The notes beneath the pieces were generated by a model that saw nothing but the letters and a program-made list of their open reading frames with translations, was not told the origin of the DNA and made no database searches. From Phycicoccus avicenniae (GTDB lineage Bacteria; Actinomycetota; Actinomycetes; Actinomycetales; Dermatophilaceae), in NCBI RefSeq assembly GCF_018139485.1, contig NZ_JAGSNF010000024.1, positions 1 to 64,000 of the forward strand: a stretch of 64,000 nt of DNA, in the 5' to 3' direction. The translations under genes were made by a program, and so were the position numbers. Shown here in pieces: positions 16,987-25,776 of the stretch (the first letter of the stretch is position 1; each line of letters begins with the position of its first letter).

Positions 16987-18000
16987 TCAGCGAGGGTGGG
17001 TGGCGCCGTGGTAGACGTCGGCTTCGGTCAGCTGGTTGAGCAGGGTCTCGCCGGATCGGAAGCGACGGACGTTCTCGACGATGATGTCGATGGAGCGTTG
17101 CGTCTTGTCCGGCATGCGAGGCGTCATGTGCGGGGTGAGGTAGAAGTTCGGCGCGTCCCACAGACCGGAGTCGGCAGGGAGCGGTTCCGTGGCGAAGACG
17201 TCGGACGCCGCCCCGGCGATCCGGCCCGTCCGGAGAGCCTCCTCGAGGGCGCGTTCGTCGACGACCGGGCCGCGGGAGATGTTGACGAGGACGGCCGAGG
17301 GGCGCATCCGCTCGAACTGCTCGGTCGAGAAGAGGTGGTGCGTGGCGTCGGTCAGCTGCGTGGCGAGCATGATGACGTCGCACCGGTCGGCCAGGTCCAT
17401 GACGCTGTCGCCCGAGTCGGTCGTGAGCATCTCGTCGACGAAGTCCGGCACGCCACCGTCCTGCTTCCTCCGGAGCACGACGACGTGCATGCCGAAGGCG
17501 CGGCCGAGGCGCGCCATCTCCTGGCCCGTGCGTCCGAAGCCGACGACCCCGAGGGTCTGGCCCCACAGCGCGGGCCGGTGGAAGTAGTCCGGGATGCCCC
17601 GCCACGTGCGGTTCGCCTGGTCCCGCTGCAGCTCCTTCGCCTGGTAGGTGAGGCTGAGGGCGAAGAAGAAGCCGTGCTGCGCCAGCGCCGGGGCGGAGCG
17701 ACCGGCCGAGCCGGAGACGAGGAGTCCCTTCTCGAAGACCTCGGGTCGCGCGGACTTGTTGAGCCCCGAGTGGTCGCAGTGGACCCATGCGAGGTTCGGG
17801 GCGTCGAGGTGACGCTGGTCCAGGTCGCCCTCGAGGACGGCGACGTCCGCGGTCCGGAGCACCTCCTCGATCCGGGCGTCGTCCGAGGAGTCCACCCGGA
17901 CGAGCTCGGCGGGCGCGAAGGCCTCCCGCAGCTGGTCCACCTCGTGCTCCTCGAAGGGGACCGTCGCGAGGACGGTGGTGATCGGACGCTCAGTCGGCAT
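16987..18000 (-). CDS. D-2-hydroxyacid dehydrogenase (NAD-binding)
   Basis: 337 residues; ATG 18000 has AGGAGGAG a few bases upstream. NAD-binding loop VVGFGRTGQEMARLGRAFG, then ISRGPVVDERALEEAL and LTPHMTPRM, where the catalytic His of this family is expected. Oxidises or reduces a 2-hydroxy acid such as glycerate, hydroxypyruvate or glyoxylate. In a cluster with glycerate kinase and a tartronate-semialdehyde-type reductase, hydroxypyruvate reduction is the simplest guess. Its start overlaps the hydrolase gene by 11 bases. Confidence 0.9.
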   Translation of the reverse strand: MPTERPITTVLATVPFEEHEVDQLREAFAPAELVRVDSSDDARIEEVLRTADVAVLEGDLDQRHLDAPNLAWVHCDHSGLNKSARPEVFEKGLLVSGSAGRSAPALAQHGFFFALSLTYQAKELQRDQANRTWRGIPDYFHRPALWGQTLGVVGFGRTGQEMARLGRAFGMHVVVLRRKQDGGVPDFVDEMLTTDSGDSVMDLADRCDVIMLATQLTDATHHLFSTEQFERMRPSAVLVNISRGPVVDERALEEALRTGRIAGAASDVFATEPLPADSGLWDAPNFYLTPHMTPRMPDKTQRSIDIIVENVRRFRSGETLLNQLTEADVYHGATHPR

Positions 18001-20080
18001 GGGACTCCTCCTCGGGCGGGGCGTCGAGCCCCTCGATACGGATGACGGACAGGGTGTCGATGTCCGGGACGCGGATCTCGAGGCCGCCGTCGGCGTCGCG
18101 CTCCATCGGGAGGAGGCGGTCGGTGCGCAGGTCGTGGGCGCGCACCGGACGGCCGACGCGGATCGCGCCACCCGTCACCGGGACGGTGTCGACGAAGTTG
18201 TTGCCCAGGATGCCCCCGAGGTTGACGAGATGCACGAGCGTCCCCGTGCGGCCACGTTGGACGGTCACCTCGACGTGCCGGGGCAGGCTGAACCCGAGGG
18301 GCACCCGACCTCGGCGCCCGGCGTCGACCGCCAGGGCCACGGCGTCACCGATGACGGAGAGCCCCGTCTCGAGGAAGCCGCGACCGGCCGTCCACGGCAG
18401 GACCGTCACCGACCCTCCGCCCTCGGGACGGCTGCGAGCGACGGCGGCGGAGGACCCGACGAGGTTGCCGTGCGCCTTCTCCGGGGGCCCGAAGGGCGCC
18501 GGCGGGACGAGGGACATCACGGTCGTCGCGTCGGCGTGGACGTCCATCGGGGACCACGTCCCGACGAGAGGGACGACGGGGGCGCGTGGCGCGCTGCCGG
18601 CCGGTGCCGGTCGGACGGCGTACGTCGCGAACGTCTCGGGAGCGGCGAGGGGTGGTCCGAGGAGGCGGGCGGGGTACGACGCCAGCTGCGGGGAGCCGTC
18701 GGAACGCACCGCGCTCCGGCCGGTCGTGACGACGGCCCCGCCGGTGCTGACCCACCGGTCTAGGACGGTGACCGTCCGATCCTCCAGTGGGCCGAGGTCC
18801 GGGAGCACGACGACGTCGTACCGCTCGAGCAGGTCGTTCGCGTCGGCCGCGCCCAGGTCCCGGGCGCGGAGGACGTCGAACGGGATGTGGCTCTGCTGGA
18901 GGGCCAGGTGGATCCCGCGGTACTCGAGGGGGTCCGGACCCTCCTGTCCCCGCTGGGGCACGTCGGGGCGGACGAGGAGGACGTCCGCGGCGGGGACGAG
19001 ACCGTCGTAGTCCTCCGTGTGCTGCCGGTGGAGGTGGAAGAGCGGTGACACGGCGTCGACGTTGGGGTAGTCGATCGCGCCGGGCTCGCCCATGATGTAG
19101 ACGGACGGGGTGCCCCCGCGCGCGAGTGTCTGGGCGATGTACTGGCGGTAGTGCGCCGGCTGCTCCGCGGCGAGGCGGTAGGGCATGTCGTAGAACGCCA
19201 CGGAGTTCGAGAAGACGGGGCGCTCGGGGTGGGCCGTGCGCGCGGCACTGACGTTCTCGGACGTCGCGGACGGCCAGAGAGTACGACCGAGCTCGTTGTT
19301 GGCCTCGTGGAAGTAGACGTCCGCGCCGTCACCACGGATGAAACACGCCTCGGGGCGCAGGGAGGAGATGTGCTCGCGGAAGCGCCGGGTCAGGTCCTCG
19401 ATGGTCGCGGACGCGTACGCGAGCCACGTGCCGTAGGTCGGCGAGGTCCAGTCTGTCGGCATCTCGGTGCCGGGGGCGTAGGCGGAGAACGCGCGTCGGG
19501 ACGCGTCGTTCTGCGAGACGCCCCGGTAGCGGCCTGCGTAGTCGACCTCGTTGAAGCCGAACCAGTTGAAGAAGAACCCGTCGACGGGGTACCGGGTCGC
19601 GACCTCCGTCAGGGCCTCGAACGCCGCCTCCTGGTAGTAGCCCGCGCTGGGGCAGGTGCTCGCGAGCCCCTCGAAGACCTGGTGCTCCCCTTGCGGGTCG
19701 ACGTACAGCCACTCCGGGTGCCGTGCGGCGACCTCGGGGCCGATCTTGGAGAAGTCCATGCGGGCCACGACCCGGATGCCGCGCTCGTGGGCTGCCGTCA
19801 CCGCGTCGCCGAGGAGGTCGCCGGAGGGGCGTCCTTCGAGGTGCGGGTTGCGGGTCTGGTGAGGGAGGTCCGTCGGGTAGAAGGACAAGATGCCACCGGC
19901 GTTCACGAGCCAGGTGTCCGCGCCGTGGCGCTCGATGGCGTCGAGGGTCGCGTCGACGTCCATCGTGGCGTCGGTCTCGCGCAGGTTCGTCTGGAACACA
20001 CGGAAGGGATGGCTCCACCACGGCCCCGGGCGGGGGAGGTCGGTCACGGCCGCGGTCGCGGTCGGGGCGGCCGACATCAT
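17990..20080 (-). CDS. GHL6-type putative glycoside hydrolase with glutamine-amidotransferase-like domain
   Basis: 696 residues, no signal peptide, so cytoplasmic. The first 350 residues form a TIM-barrel-like region (FQTNLRETDATMD, DTWLVNAGGILSFYPTDL, VVARMDFSKIG, VDGFFFNWFGFNEVDY) resembling the hypothetical glycosyl hydrolase 6 family. The middle (LLVRPDVPQRGQ to VVTTGRSAV) resembles the trimerisation/amidotransferase-like domain of beta-galactosidases. Overlaps the upstream reductase gene (ATGA). Probably hydrolyses the imported glycoside; bond and sugar unknown, catalytic acids not assigned. Confidence 0.75.
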   Translation of the reverse strand: MMSAAPTATAAVTDLPRPGPWWSHPFRVFQTNLRETDATMDVDATLDAIERHGADTWLVNAGGILSFYPTDLPHQTRNPHLEGRPSGDLLGDAVTAAHERGIRVVARMDFSKIGPEVAARHPEWLYVDPQGEHQVFEGLASTCPSAGYYQEAAFEALTEVATRYPVDGFFFNWFGFNEVDYAGRYRGVSQNDASRRAFSAYAPGTEMPTDWTSPTYGTWLAYASATIEDLTRRFREHISSLRPEACFIRGDGADVYFHEANNELGRTLWPSATSENVSAARTAHPERPVFSNSVAFYDMPYRLAAEQPAHYRQYIAQTLARGGTPSVYIMGEPGAIDYPNVDAVSPLFHLHRQHTEDYDGLVPAADVLLVRPDVPQRGQEGPDPLEYRGIHLALQQSHIPFDVLRARDLGAADANDLLERYDVVVLPDLGPLEDRTVTVLDRWVSTGGAVVTTGRSAVRSDGSPQLASYPARLLGPPLAAPETFATYAVRPAPAGSAPRAPVVPLVGTWSPMDVHADATTVMSLVPPAPFGPPEKAHGNLVGSSAAVARSRPEGGGSVTVLPWTAGRGFLETGLSVIGDAVALAVDAGRRGRVPLGFSLPRHVEVTVQRGRTGTLVHLVNLGGILGNNFVDTVPVTGGAIRVGRPVRAHDLRTDRLLPMERDADGGLEIRVPDIDTLSVIRIEGLDAPPEEESHAD

Positions 20081-20946
20081 CCGAGGCCGTTCGTGCGCCG
20101 CGCGTGGCGGTAGAGCGTGCCGTGGTCGTCGTCGCCGCCGCCCTGTGCCACGGCCGCGCGAACCACCTGGGTCACGGCGGAGGACAGCGGGAGCGAGAGG
20201 GAGGACGCGGCGTCCTCGGCGATGGCGAGGTCCTTGCGGTGCAACGCGAGGCGGAAGCCCGGCGTGACGTCGTCGGCGAGCATCGCCGTCGACTTCCGCT
20301 CCAGGACGGTGCTGCCCGCGAGACCCCGCGACAGCACCTCGACGGCCGTCGCGCGGTCGACCCCGTGGTGCTCGAGGAAGACCAGGGCCTCGGACACGAG
20401 CTGGATCGTGCCGGCCACGATCATCTGGTTGGCGGCCTTGGTGACCTGGCCCGACCCGGCGTCCCCCATGCGCACGACGGTGCCCATCGCGCCGAGGACG
20501 TCGGAGACGGCCTCGATCGTCCGGTCGTGACCGCCGGCCATGACGGAGAGGGTTCCCGCCTCTGCGCCGGACTCGCCGCCGCTGACCGGGGCGTCCACGA
20601 CCTCCCGGCCCTCCGCGACGAATGCGGCGTGCACCCTGAGCCACTCGGAGGGGGCGATCGTGCTCATGTCCACGTACACGGCGCCCGGGTCGGCCGCCGC
20701 GAGGATGCCGTCCTGCCCGAGGGCCACCTCGAGAACCGCCGGGCCGTCGGTGAGCACCGTGACGACGACGTCCGCCCCGGAGACCGCGTCGCGCACGGTG
20801 TCGACGACCTCGATCCCACGGGACCGCGCCTCGGCGGCCCGCTCGGGGCGACGGACGTAGGCCCGGACCGGATGGCCGGCCTCGACGACGTTCGCCGCCA
20901 TGGGTAGGCCCATAACGCCGAGCCCGATGAATCCCACGGAGCTCAT
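20077..20946 (-). CDS. NAD(P)-dependent oxidoreductase, 3-hydroxyisobutyrate/tartronate semialdehyde reductase family
   Basis: 289 residues from ATG 20946 with AGGAGG upstream. N-terminal VGFIGLGVMGLPMAANV is the dinucleotide loop; DAPVSGGESGAEAGTL is the substrate loop; GSGQVTKAANQMIVAG holds the catalytic Lys; HRKDLAIAEDAA ends the fold. Members reduce tartronate semialdehyde to glycerate or oxidise 3-hydroxyisobutyrate. The glycerate kinase in the same regulon favours the first. It is the first gene of a ten-gene leftward operon reaching 9940. Confidence 0.9.
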   Translation of the reverse strand: MSSVGFIGLGVMGLPMAANVVEAGHPVRAYVRRPERAAEARSRGIEVVDTVRDAVSGADVVVTVLTDGPAVLEVALGQDGILAAADPGAVYVDMSTIAPSEWLRVHAAFVAEGREVVDAPVSGGESGAEAGTLSVMAGGHDRTIEAVSDVLGAMGTVVRMGDAGSGQVTKAANQMIVAGTIQLVSEALVFLEHHGVDRATAVEVLSRGLAGSTVLERKSTAMLADDVTPGFRLALHRKDLAIAEDAASSLSLPLSSAVTQVVRAAVAQGGGDDDHGTLYRHARRTNGLG

Positions 20947-20966
20947 GCACCCTCCTCGTTGAGGTA

Positions 20967-20977
20967 TATCGTTTAAC
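20967..20977. promoter_or_regulatory. Putative LacI-family operator (second copy of TATCGTTTAAC)
   Basis: Identical to 7694-7704. It lies just downstream of the predicted transcription start of the leftward operon (about +4 to +14), a position suited to repression. Confidence 0.65.
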
Positions 20978-20987
20978 TGATTCGAGG

Positions 20988-21016
20988 ACAGTACCTTCTT
21001 GGCCCTGCATCTGCAA
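20988..21016 (-). promoter_or_regulatory. Predicted promoter of the leftward catabolic operon
   Basis: On the minus strand TTGCAG (21016-21011) and TACTGT (20993-20988) are separated by 17 bases, a good vegetative promoter. The operator copy follows directly. Confidence 0.55.
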
Positions 21017-21114
21017 GGGATCTGTATAGATCGTTCGATTTCCTTCACGGACTCCGGCGGCCGGTGCCGGGCCGGCCGCTCCTGCGGTCGCCGTGTCGAC
21101 CGTGGCCATCGGGC

Positions 21115-21120
21115 TAGGCT
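21115..21120 (+). promoter_or_regulatory. -10 element of a probably leaderless transcript
   Basis: TAGGCT ends seven bases before ATG 21128, so transcription would begin at about the start codon. No ribosome site is present. Confidence 0.45.
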
Positions 21121-21127
21121 CGGCGCC

Positions 21128-22108
21128 ATGACGGACCCCGCCGCCTCGCCCGCCCGCACGGACGTCCCGACCCGGTCGCGGAAGGTCGCCCCGCTCGACG
21201 TCCTCCGGGGGTTCCTCATCGGGATGGCCGAGCTCGTCCCCGGGGTCTCGGGCGGGACCGTCGCCCTCGTCACCGGGGTCTACGAGCAGCTCATCGCCTC
21301 CGCCTCGCACGTCGTCGGCGCCGCCCGGATGCTCGTCACCGGGCCGGACCGGCTGCGCTCGGCGCGCGAGGAGCTGCGCCGCACCGACTGGTGGCTCATC
21401 GTCCCGGTGCTCGTCGGGATGGGGCTCGCCGTCGTCACGATGGCCGGGGTCATGACCTCCTTCGTCGGGGGACATCCCGAGCTCGCCCGAGGCCTGTTCC
21501 TCGGGCTCGTCGCCGCGAGCATCGCCGTCCCGGTCCGGATGCTGCCGCCCGGCACCCGCCCTCTCGCCGTCGACCTCGTCGTCGTCGCGGCCGCGGTGGC
21601 CCTCGCATGGCTGCTCATCGGCCTCGCGGCCGGGGGCGGCAGCCTCGACGCCGCCCCGCCGGTGGTCTTCCTCGTGGCCGCGATCGCCGTGTGCGCGCTC
21701 GTCGTGCCGGGGGTCTCCGGCTCCTTCTTCCTCCTCGCCGTGGGGCTCTACACCGTGACGCTCGCCGCCGTCGACGAGCGGGACCTGGGCTACATCGCCG
21801 TGTTCGCGCTCGGCGCCGTCGCCGGGCTCGCGAGCTTCGTCCAGCTGCTGCGCTGGTTGCTCGTGCGGCACCGGCGCACGACCCTGCTCGTCATGACGGG
21901 CCTCATGATCGGCTCGCTCCGGGCGCTGTGGCCGTGGCAGAGCGGCGGCGACGAGGAGGTCGACGGCCCGGGCTCGCTCGTCGCGCCCTACGCCCCGGTG
22001 CTCGGCCCGGTCCTGCTCGCCCTGCTCGGGGTCGCCGTCGTCGGTGTCCTCGTGGCCGTCGAGATCCGCAGCGAGCGCCGCGCCGCCGAGCGGTCCGACA
22101 CGCACTGA
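21128..22108 (+). CDS. DUF368 domain-containing membrane protein
   Basis: 326 residues with about eight to nine membrane segments. Hallmarks are the two near-repeated glycine motifs AELVPGVSGGTVALVTGVYEQLI and LVVPGVSGSFFLLAVGLY, typical of DUF368 (related to the DedA/PopT group recently linked to polyprenyl-phosphate recycling). Stands alone between the catabolic operon and the ROK gene. Not part of the sugar regulon by any visible sign. Confidence 0.9.
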   Translation: MTDPAASPARTDVPTRSRKVAPLDVLRGFLIGMAELVPGVSGGTVALVTGVYEQLIASASHVVGAARMLVTGPDRLRSAREELRRTDWWLIVPVLVGMGLAVVTMAGVMTSFVGGHPELARGLFLGLVAASIAVPVRMLPPGTRPLAVDLVVVAAAVALAWLLIGLAAGGGSLDAAPPVVFLVAAIAVCALVVPGVSGSFFLLAVGLYTVTLAAVDERDLGYIAVFALGAVAGLASFVQLLRWLLVRHRRTTLLVMTGLMIGSLRALWPWQSGGDEEVDGPGSLVAPYAPVLGPVLLALLGVAVVGVLVAVEIRSERRAAERSDTH

Positions 22109-22152
22109 GTGCTCGACGGGGCGTGAGCAGTACCCCACGACCCGTCGAGCAC
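22109..22152. terminator. Inverted repeat between convergent genes
   Basis: GTGCTCGACGGG (22109-22120) and its exact complement CCCGTCGAGCAC (22141-22152) with a 20-base loop. It lies between the ends of the DUF368 and ROK genes and could serve both. No T-tract. Confidence 0.6.
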
Positions 22153-22196
22153 CGGGCCGGTCGGGCCGCCGACAGCGTGGCCGTGCCGACCCGGCG

Positions 22197-23438
22197 TCAG
22201 GGGTGCTCGGCCTGCCAGCGGGTCAGGAGCAGGTCGATGTGCGCCGCCGAGAGGACGTCCTCGGTCGTGCTCACCGCGGCGCCCCGGACGCCGGCGTCGG
22301 CGCCGAGCCGGGTGTACTCGATCGTCACGTGGCGGGTCGCGGCGGGCACACCCATCCGGTAGAGGCTCTCCTGGAGCCCCGCGAAGAGCTGGTCGCCGCT
22401 GTCGGCGAGGTAGCCCCACACGACGATGACGTCCGGGTTCAGCAGGTTCACCGTGCCGGCGAGCACCGCCCCGATGTGCCGGCCCGCCTCGCGGACCTGT
22501 CGACCCGCCTCCACGACACCCTGCTGCGCCAGCTGTGCGACGCCGCGGGCGGAGTCGACCTCGTGGCCGAGGAGCCGGAGGCGCTCCGCGATGGCGCCGC
22601 CCCCGGCGACGGCGTTGAGGCAGCCGGTGTTGCCGCACACGCACACGGCGTCGGCCCCGGGCACGGGGGTGTGCCCGATCTCCCCCGCGAGGCCCGACCC
22701 GCCGTCGACGATCTTCCCGTCGATGACCACCCCGCACTCCACGACGGTGCCGACCTTGAGCCCGAGGAGGACGCTTGCGTCGGGGTGGAAGGCCCGCTGC
22801 TCCGCCATGGCGAGGAGCCCCATGCCGCGGCCGACGGAGACCGGGACGTCGTAGATCTCGCCGAGCCGTTCCGCGACGGGGAAGTCGATCCAGGGTCGGG
22901 CCGCCGCGGAGCCGCCCTCGCGTGCGGTCTCGAGCTCGATCCGCCCCGGGACGCCGATCCCGAGCCCGAGGACGTCCGCGCGAGCGCGTCCGGCCGCGAC
23001 GAGCTGGGCGTCGAGCGCCGTGACGAGGGCTGCCAGCACGCGGTCCGGACCGGCCGTGACGGGGATGTCGGTCGACTCCTCGGCGGCGAGCGGTGCTCCG
23101 GCGAGGTCGTAGGCGCCCACCCGGAGCCCGCTCATCCCGATCTGCGCCGAGAGCACGACACCGGCCGCCGGGTTGAAGGCGAGGACGGTGGCCGGACGGC
23201 CGCGGCCGGAGACGATCTCGCCGCGGCTGCTGAGCAGGCCGCGGTCGGTGAGGGCCTCGACGCGTTCGGTGACGGTCGAGCGGGCGACGTTCATCGCGGT
23301 CGCGAGCTCGGTGATGGTGCTCGCGCGACCGGTCCGGACGAGCTCGAGCACCTCACCCGCGCGGCTCAGCCGGGGTGAGACGACCGGCCGGAGCGGGGAG
23401 GGTCCGTCGGTCAGTACCGACGCAGGCGCACTCGCCAT
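22197..23438 (-). CDS. ROK family transcriptional regulator
   Basis: 413 residues from ATG 23438 with GGAGG upstream. N-terminal winged helix (STITELATAMNVARSTVTERVEAL) precedes a ROK sugar-sensor domain: GVVLSAQIG, LGIGVPGRIE, GLAGEIGHTPV and the zinc motif CVCGNTGCLNA. Transcribed away from the sugar ABC operon at 23579, which it most likely represses until its sugar ligand binds. Confidence 0.92.
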   Translation of the reverse strand: MASAPASVLTDGPSPLRPVVSPRLSRAGEVLELVRTGRASTITELATAMNVARSTVTERVEALTDRGLLSSRGEIVSGRGRPATVLAFNPAAGVVLSAQIGMSGLRVGAYDLAGAPLAAEESTDIPVTAGPDRVLAALVTALDAQLVAAGRARADVLGLGIGVPGRIELETAREGGSAAARPWIDFPVAERLGEIYDVPVSVGRGMGLLAMAEQRAFHPDASVLLGLKVGTVVECGVVIDGKIVDGGSGLAGEIGHTPVPGADAVCVCGNTGCLNAVAGGGAIAERLRLLGHEVDSARGVAQLAQQGVVEAGRQVREAGRHIGAVLAGTVNLLNPDVIVVWGYLADSGDQLFAGLQESLYRMGVPAATRHVTIEYTRLGADAGVRGAAVSTTEDVLSAAHIDLLLTRWQAEHP

Positions 23439-23532
23439 CGACGGGCCTCCGCTCGTTCGGCTGCATATCGGTCGGGCAACGATGCTACTCATCCCCATTG
23501 ACGAGCGCCACCGACGTAAATACGATGATGAG

Positions 23533-23549
23533 CGATCTAAATAGGATCG
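23533..23549. promoter_or_regulatory. Inverted repeat in the ROK/ABC divergent promoter region
   Basis: CGATC-TAAATAG-GATCG, perfect 5-bp arms around an AT-rich centre, 30 bases before the binding-protein start. Plausible ROK operator; the AT centre may also be a -10 region. Confidence 0.4.
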
Positions 23550-23578
23550 ACACCTCAACGCAAAGGAGCGTGGGCGCG

Positions 23579-24835
23579 GTGTTGCGACCAAGAGCACAGG
23601 CGGCCGGTGCCGCCGCCATCGGCATGCTCGTCCTGTCGGCCTGCGGCGACGGGTCGGACACGGGATCGGGTTCCGCCGACGGCCAGCAGACCCTCACGGT
23701 CTGGACCTACTACACGGCCGGCGGTCAGAACGACGCGCTGGAGCAGCAGAACGCCCTGTGGGCCGAGTCCCACCCGGACGTGACGATCGAGACCGTGCAG
23801 ATCCCCTTCGAGCAGCTGCCGAGCAAGCTGCTCGCGACGGCCACGACCCAGGACGGCCCGGACGTCGTCCTCGACAACGTCGTCGTCGACTTCCCCACCC
23901 TCGCCTCGTCGGGGGTGCTCGCCGACCTCACCGGCTACTGGGACGGCTACGCCGACAAGGACCTCTTCCCCGACTCCGCGGTCTGGAGCTACGAGGACAA
24001 GGTCTACAACGTCATGAGCTACACGAACCTCCTCGGGCTCTACTACAACGCCGACATGCTCGAGGAGGCCGGCATCGAGCCCCCCGAGACGATGGAGGAG
24101 TTCCAGGCGGCGCTCGAGCAGCTGGCCCCCGACAACGAGGGCAGTGTGCTCGCCGAGTCCGGGGCCCCCACCGTCGAGGGCGCGTGGATGTTCATGCCGC
24201 ACCTGCTCGGCCAGGGCAAGGACTACTGCACGATGACGGAGGCCGACCTCACGACGAACCTGCAGACCGTGCAGGGCTGGTCGCAGGACGGGGTCATCCC
24301 GCGGGAGACCGCGACCTGGGACCAGGCCGACGCGTGGCAGGCGTTCATGAGCGGCGACTACCCCTTCGGCATCAACGGCAACTGGAACCTCGCCGATGCG
24401 CGGGGCGCCGACTTCACGATCGGCACCACCCGGTTCCCCGCGGGCCCGGAGGGCAGCCACGTGTTCCCCGGTGGGGAGGCCATCGGCATCGGCGCCTTCG
24501 CCGAGGACAAGGACCTCGCCTGGCAGTACGTCGAGGAGGCCTGGATGTCCCAGGAGGCGAGCCTGATCAACTTCGAGGCGTCCGGCCAGATCCCGACCCG
24601 GTCCGACCTCGCCGACGACGAGACGATCACGAGCGACGAGCTCGTCCAGCCCTTCGTCGAGGCCGCGAGCGAGACCGGCGCCTGGCCGCTGAACCAGGAG
24701 ACCGCCGCGATGCAGACCGCCGTCGGTGAGGCCCACAGCGCCGTCATCTCCGGCCAGTCCGAGCCCGCGGACGCGGCCCGGACCGCCATCGAGGCCGTCA
24801 CCGCGGCGCGCGAGGACGGCGGCGGGTCCTGCTGA
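23579..24835 (+). CDS. Sugar ABC transporter substrate-binding lipoprotein (family 1)
   Basis: 418 residues from GTG 23579, ten bases after AAAGGAG; GTG 23570 is too close to that site. Lipobox LVLSAC. Family 1 features: LTVWTYYTAGGQND, QDGPDVVLDNVVVDFPTLA, GLYYNADMLEEAGIEPPETMEEF. First gene of a 13-gene operon to 36833, divergent from the ROK repressor. Binds a sugar or glycoside outside the membrane; identity unknown. Confidence 0.93.
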   Translation: MLRPRAQAAGAAAIGMLVLSACGDGSDTGSGSADGQQTLTVWTYYTAGGQNDALEQQNALWAESHPDVTIETVQIPFEQLPSKLLATATTQDGPDVVLDNVVVDFPTLASSGVLADLTGYWDGYADKDLFPDSAVWSYEDKVYNVMSYTNLLGLYYNADMLEEAGIEPPETMEEFQAALEQLAPDNEGSVLAESGAPTVEGAWMFMPHLLGQGKDYCTMTEADLTTNLQTVQGWSQDGVIPRETATWDQADAWQAFMSGDYPFGINGNWNLADARGADFTIGTTRFPAGPEGSHVFPGGEAIGIGAFAEDKDLAWQYVEEAWMSQEASLINFEASGQIPTRSDLADDETITSDELVQPFVEAASETGAWPLNQETAAMQTAVGEAHSAVISGQSEPADAARTAIEAVTAAREDGGGSC

Positions 24836-25776
24836 TGACGGCTCCCCCCGAGACGACCGTCCGACCCGGCGCGGAGGGCTCGGTCGAGTCCCCCGCGCCG
24901 GGGCGGTGGCGCCGTTCCCGGGTGCACCTGGGCCCCTACCTGGTGCCCGCCGCCGTCGTCTGCGCCCTGCTCTGCGTCTACCCGCTCGTCCAGATGGGCC
25001 GGATGGCCTTCAGCGACGTCGGACCGGCCAACCTCATCGGCGAGTGGACCTTCAGCGGGACGGAGAACATCCGCGAGGTGCTCGGCTCCGACGGCTTCTG
25101 GGAGGCGACCCGGGCCACCGGCGTGTTCACCGCCGTCCTCCTCGTCGTCGACCTCACGATCGGCTACGTGGCGGCCCAGGCGCTCGCCCGGCGCGGACGG
25201 CTCAGCAGCATCGTGCTGTCGCTCATGGTCTTCGTCTGGGCACTGCCGCCGCTCGTCAGCGGCAGCGTGTGGAAGTTCCTCCTCGCCGGTGACGGGGCGA
25301 TCAACGCCGTGCTCCAGCTCGTGGGGATCGGCCGGGTCGACTGGCTCAGCGACCCCTCGCTCGCCCTGTGGGCCGTGAGCGGCGTCGCCGCGTGGGCGAG
25401 CCTGCCGTTCGCCATCCTCATCATCCGCGGAGGGCTGCTCTCGATCCCCACCGAGGTGCTCGAGGCGGCGTCCATCGACGGGGCCGGACCGATCCGGCGC
25501 GCGGTGTCGGTCGTGCTGCCGCTCCTGCGACCGACGCTCATGGTCCTCGTGATCCTCATCGTCCTGTACGCCTTCCGCAGCTTCGACTTCGTCTACGTCA
25601 TGACGAGCGGCGGACCCGGGACGGTGACGACGACCTTGCCGTTCCTCGCCTACCGCGAGGCCTTCACGACCTACTCGTTCGGGACCGGTGGCGCCATCGC
25701 CAGCCTGTCGATGCTCGCGGTCGTCGTCCTCGCGATCCCCTACGTCCTCGGGGTGCGCAAGGAGGAGGGCCAGTGA
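24835..25776 (+). CDS. Sugar ABC transporter permease (MalF-like)
   Basis: 313 residues, six membrane segments. EAA loop EVLEAASIDGAGPIRRAVSVVLPLL is clear. Start overlaps the binding-protein stop by one base. Pairs with the next gene. No ATPase is encoded in this operon. Confidence 0.93.
   Translation: MTAPPETTVRPGAEGSVESPAPGRWRRSRVHLGPYLVPAAVVCALLCVYPLVQMGRMAFSDVGPANLIGEWTFSGTENIREVLGSDGFWEATRATGVFTAVLLVVDLTIGYVAAQALARRGRLSSIVLSLMVFVWALPPLVSGSVWKFLLAGDGAINAVLQLVGIGRVDWLSDPSLALWAVSGVAAWASLPFAILIIRGGLLSIPTEVLEAASIDGAGPIRRAVSVVLPLLRPTLMVLVILIVLYAFRSFDFVYVMTSGGPGTVTTTLPFLAYREAFTTYSFGTGGAIASLSMLAVVVLAIPYVLGVRKEEGQ

Noticed and set aside
20081-22138. 5' extension of the GHL6 gene frame to 22138
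   Set aside because: The extension covers the oxidoreductase and DUF368 genes, has no motif, and ATG 20080 overlaps the upstream stop in the usual ATGA way.
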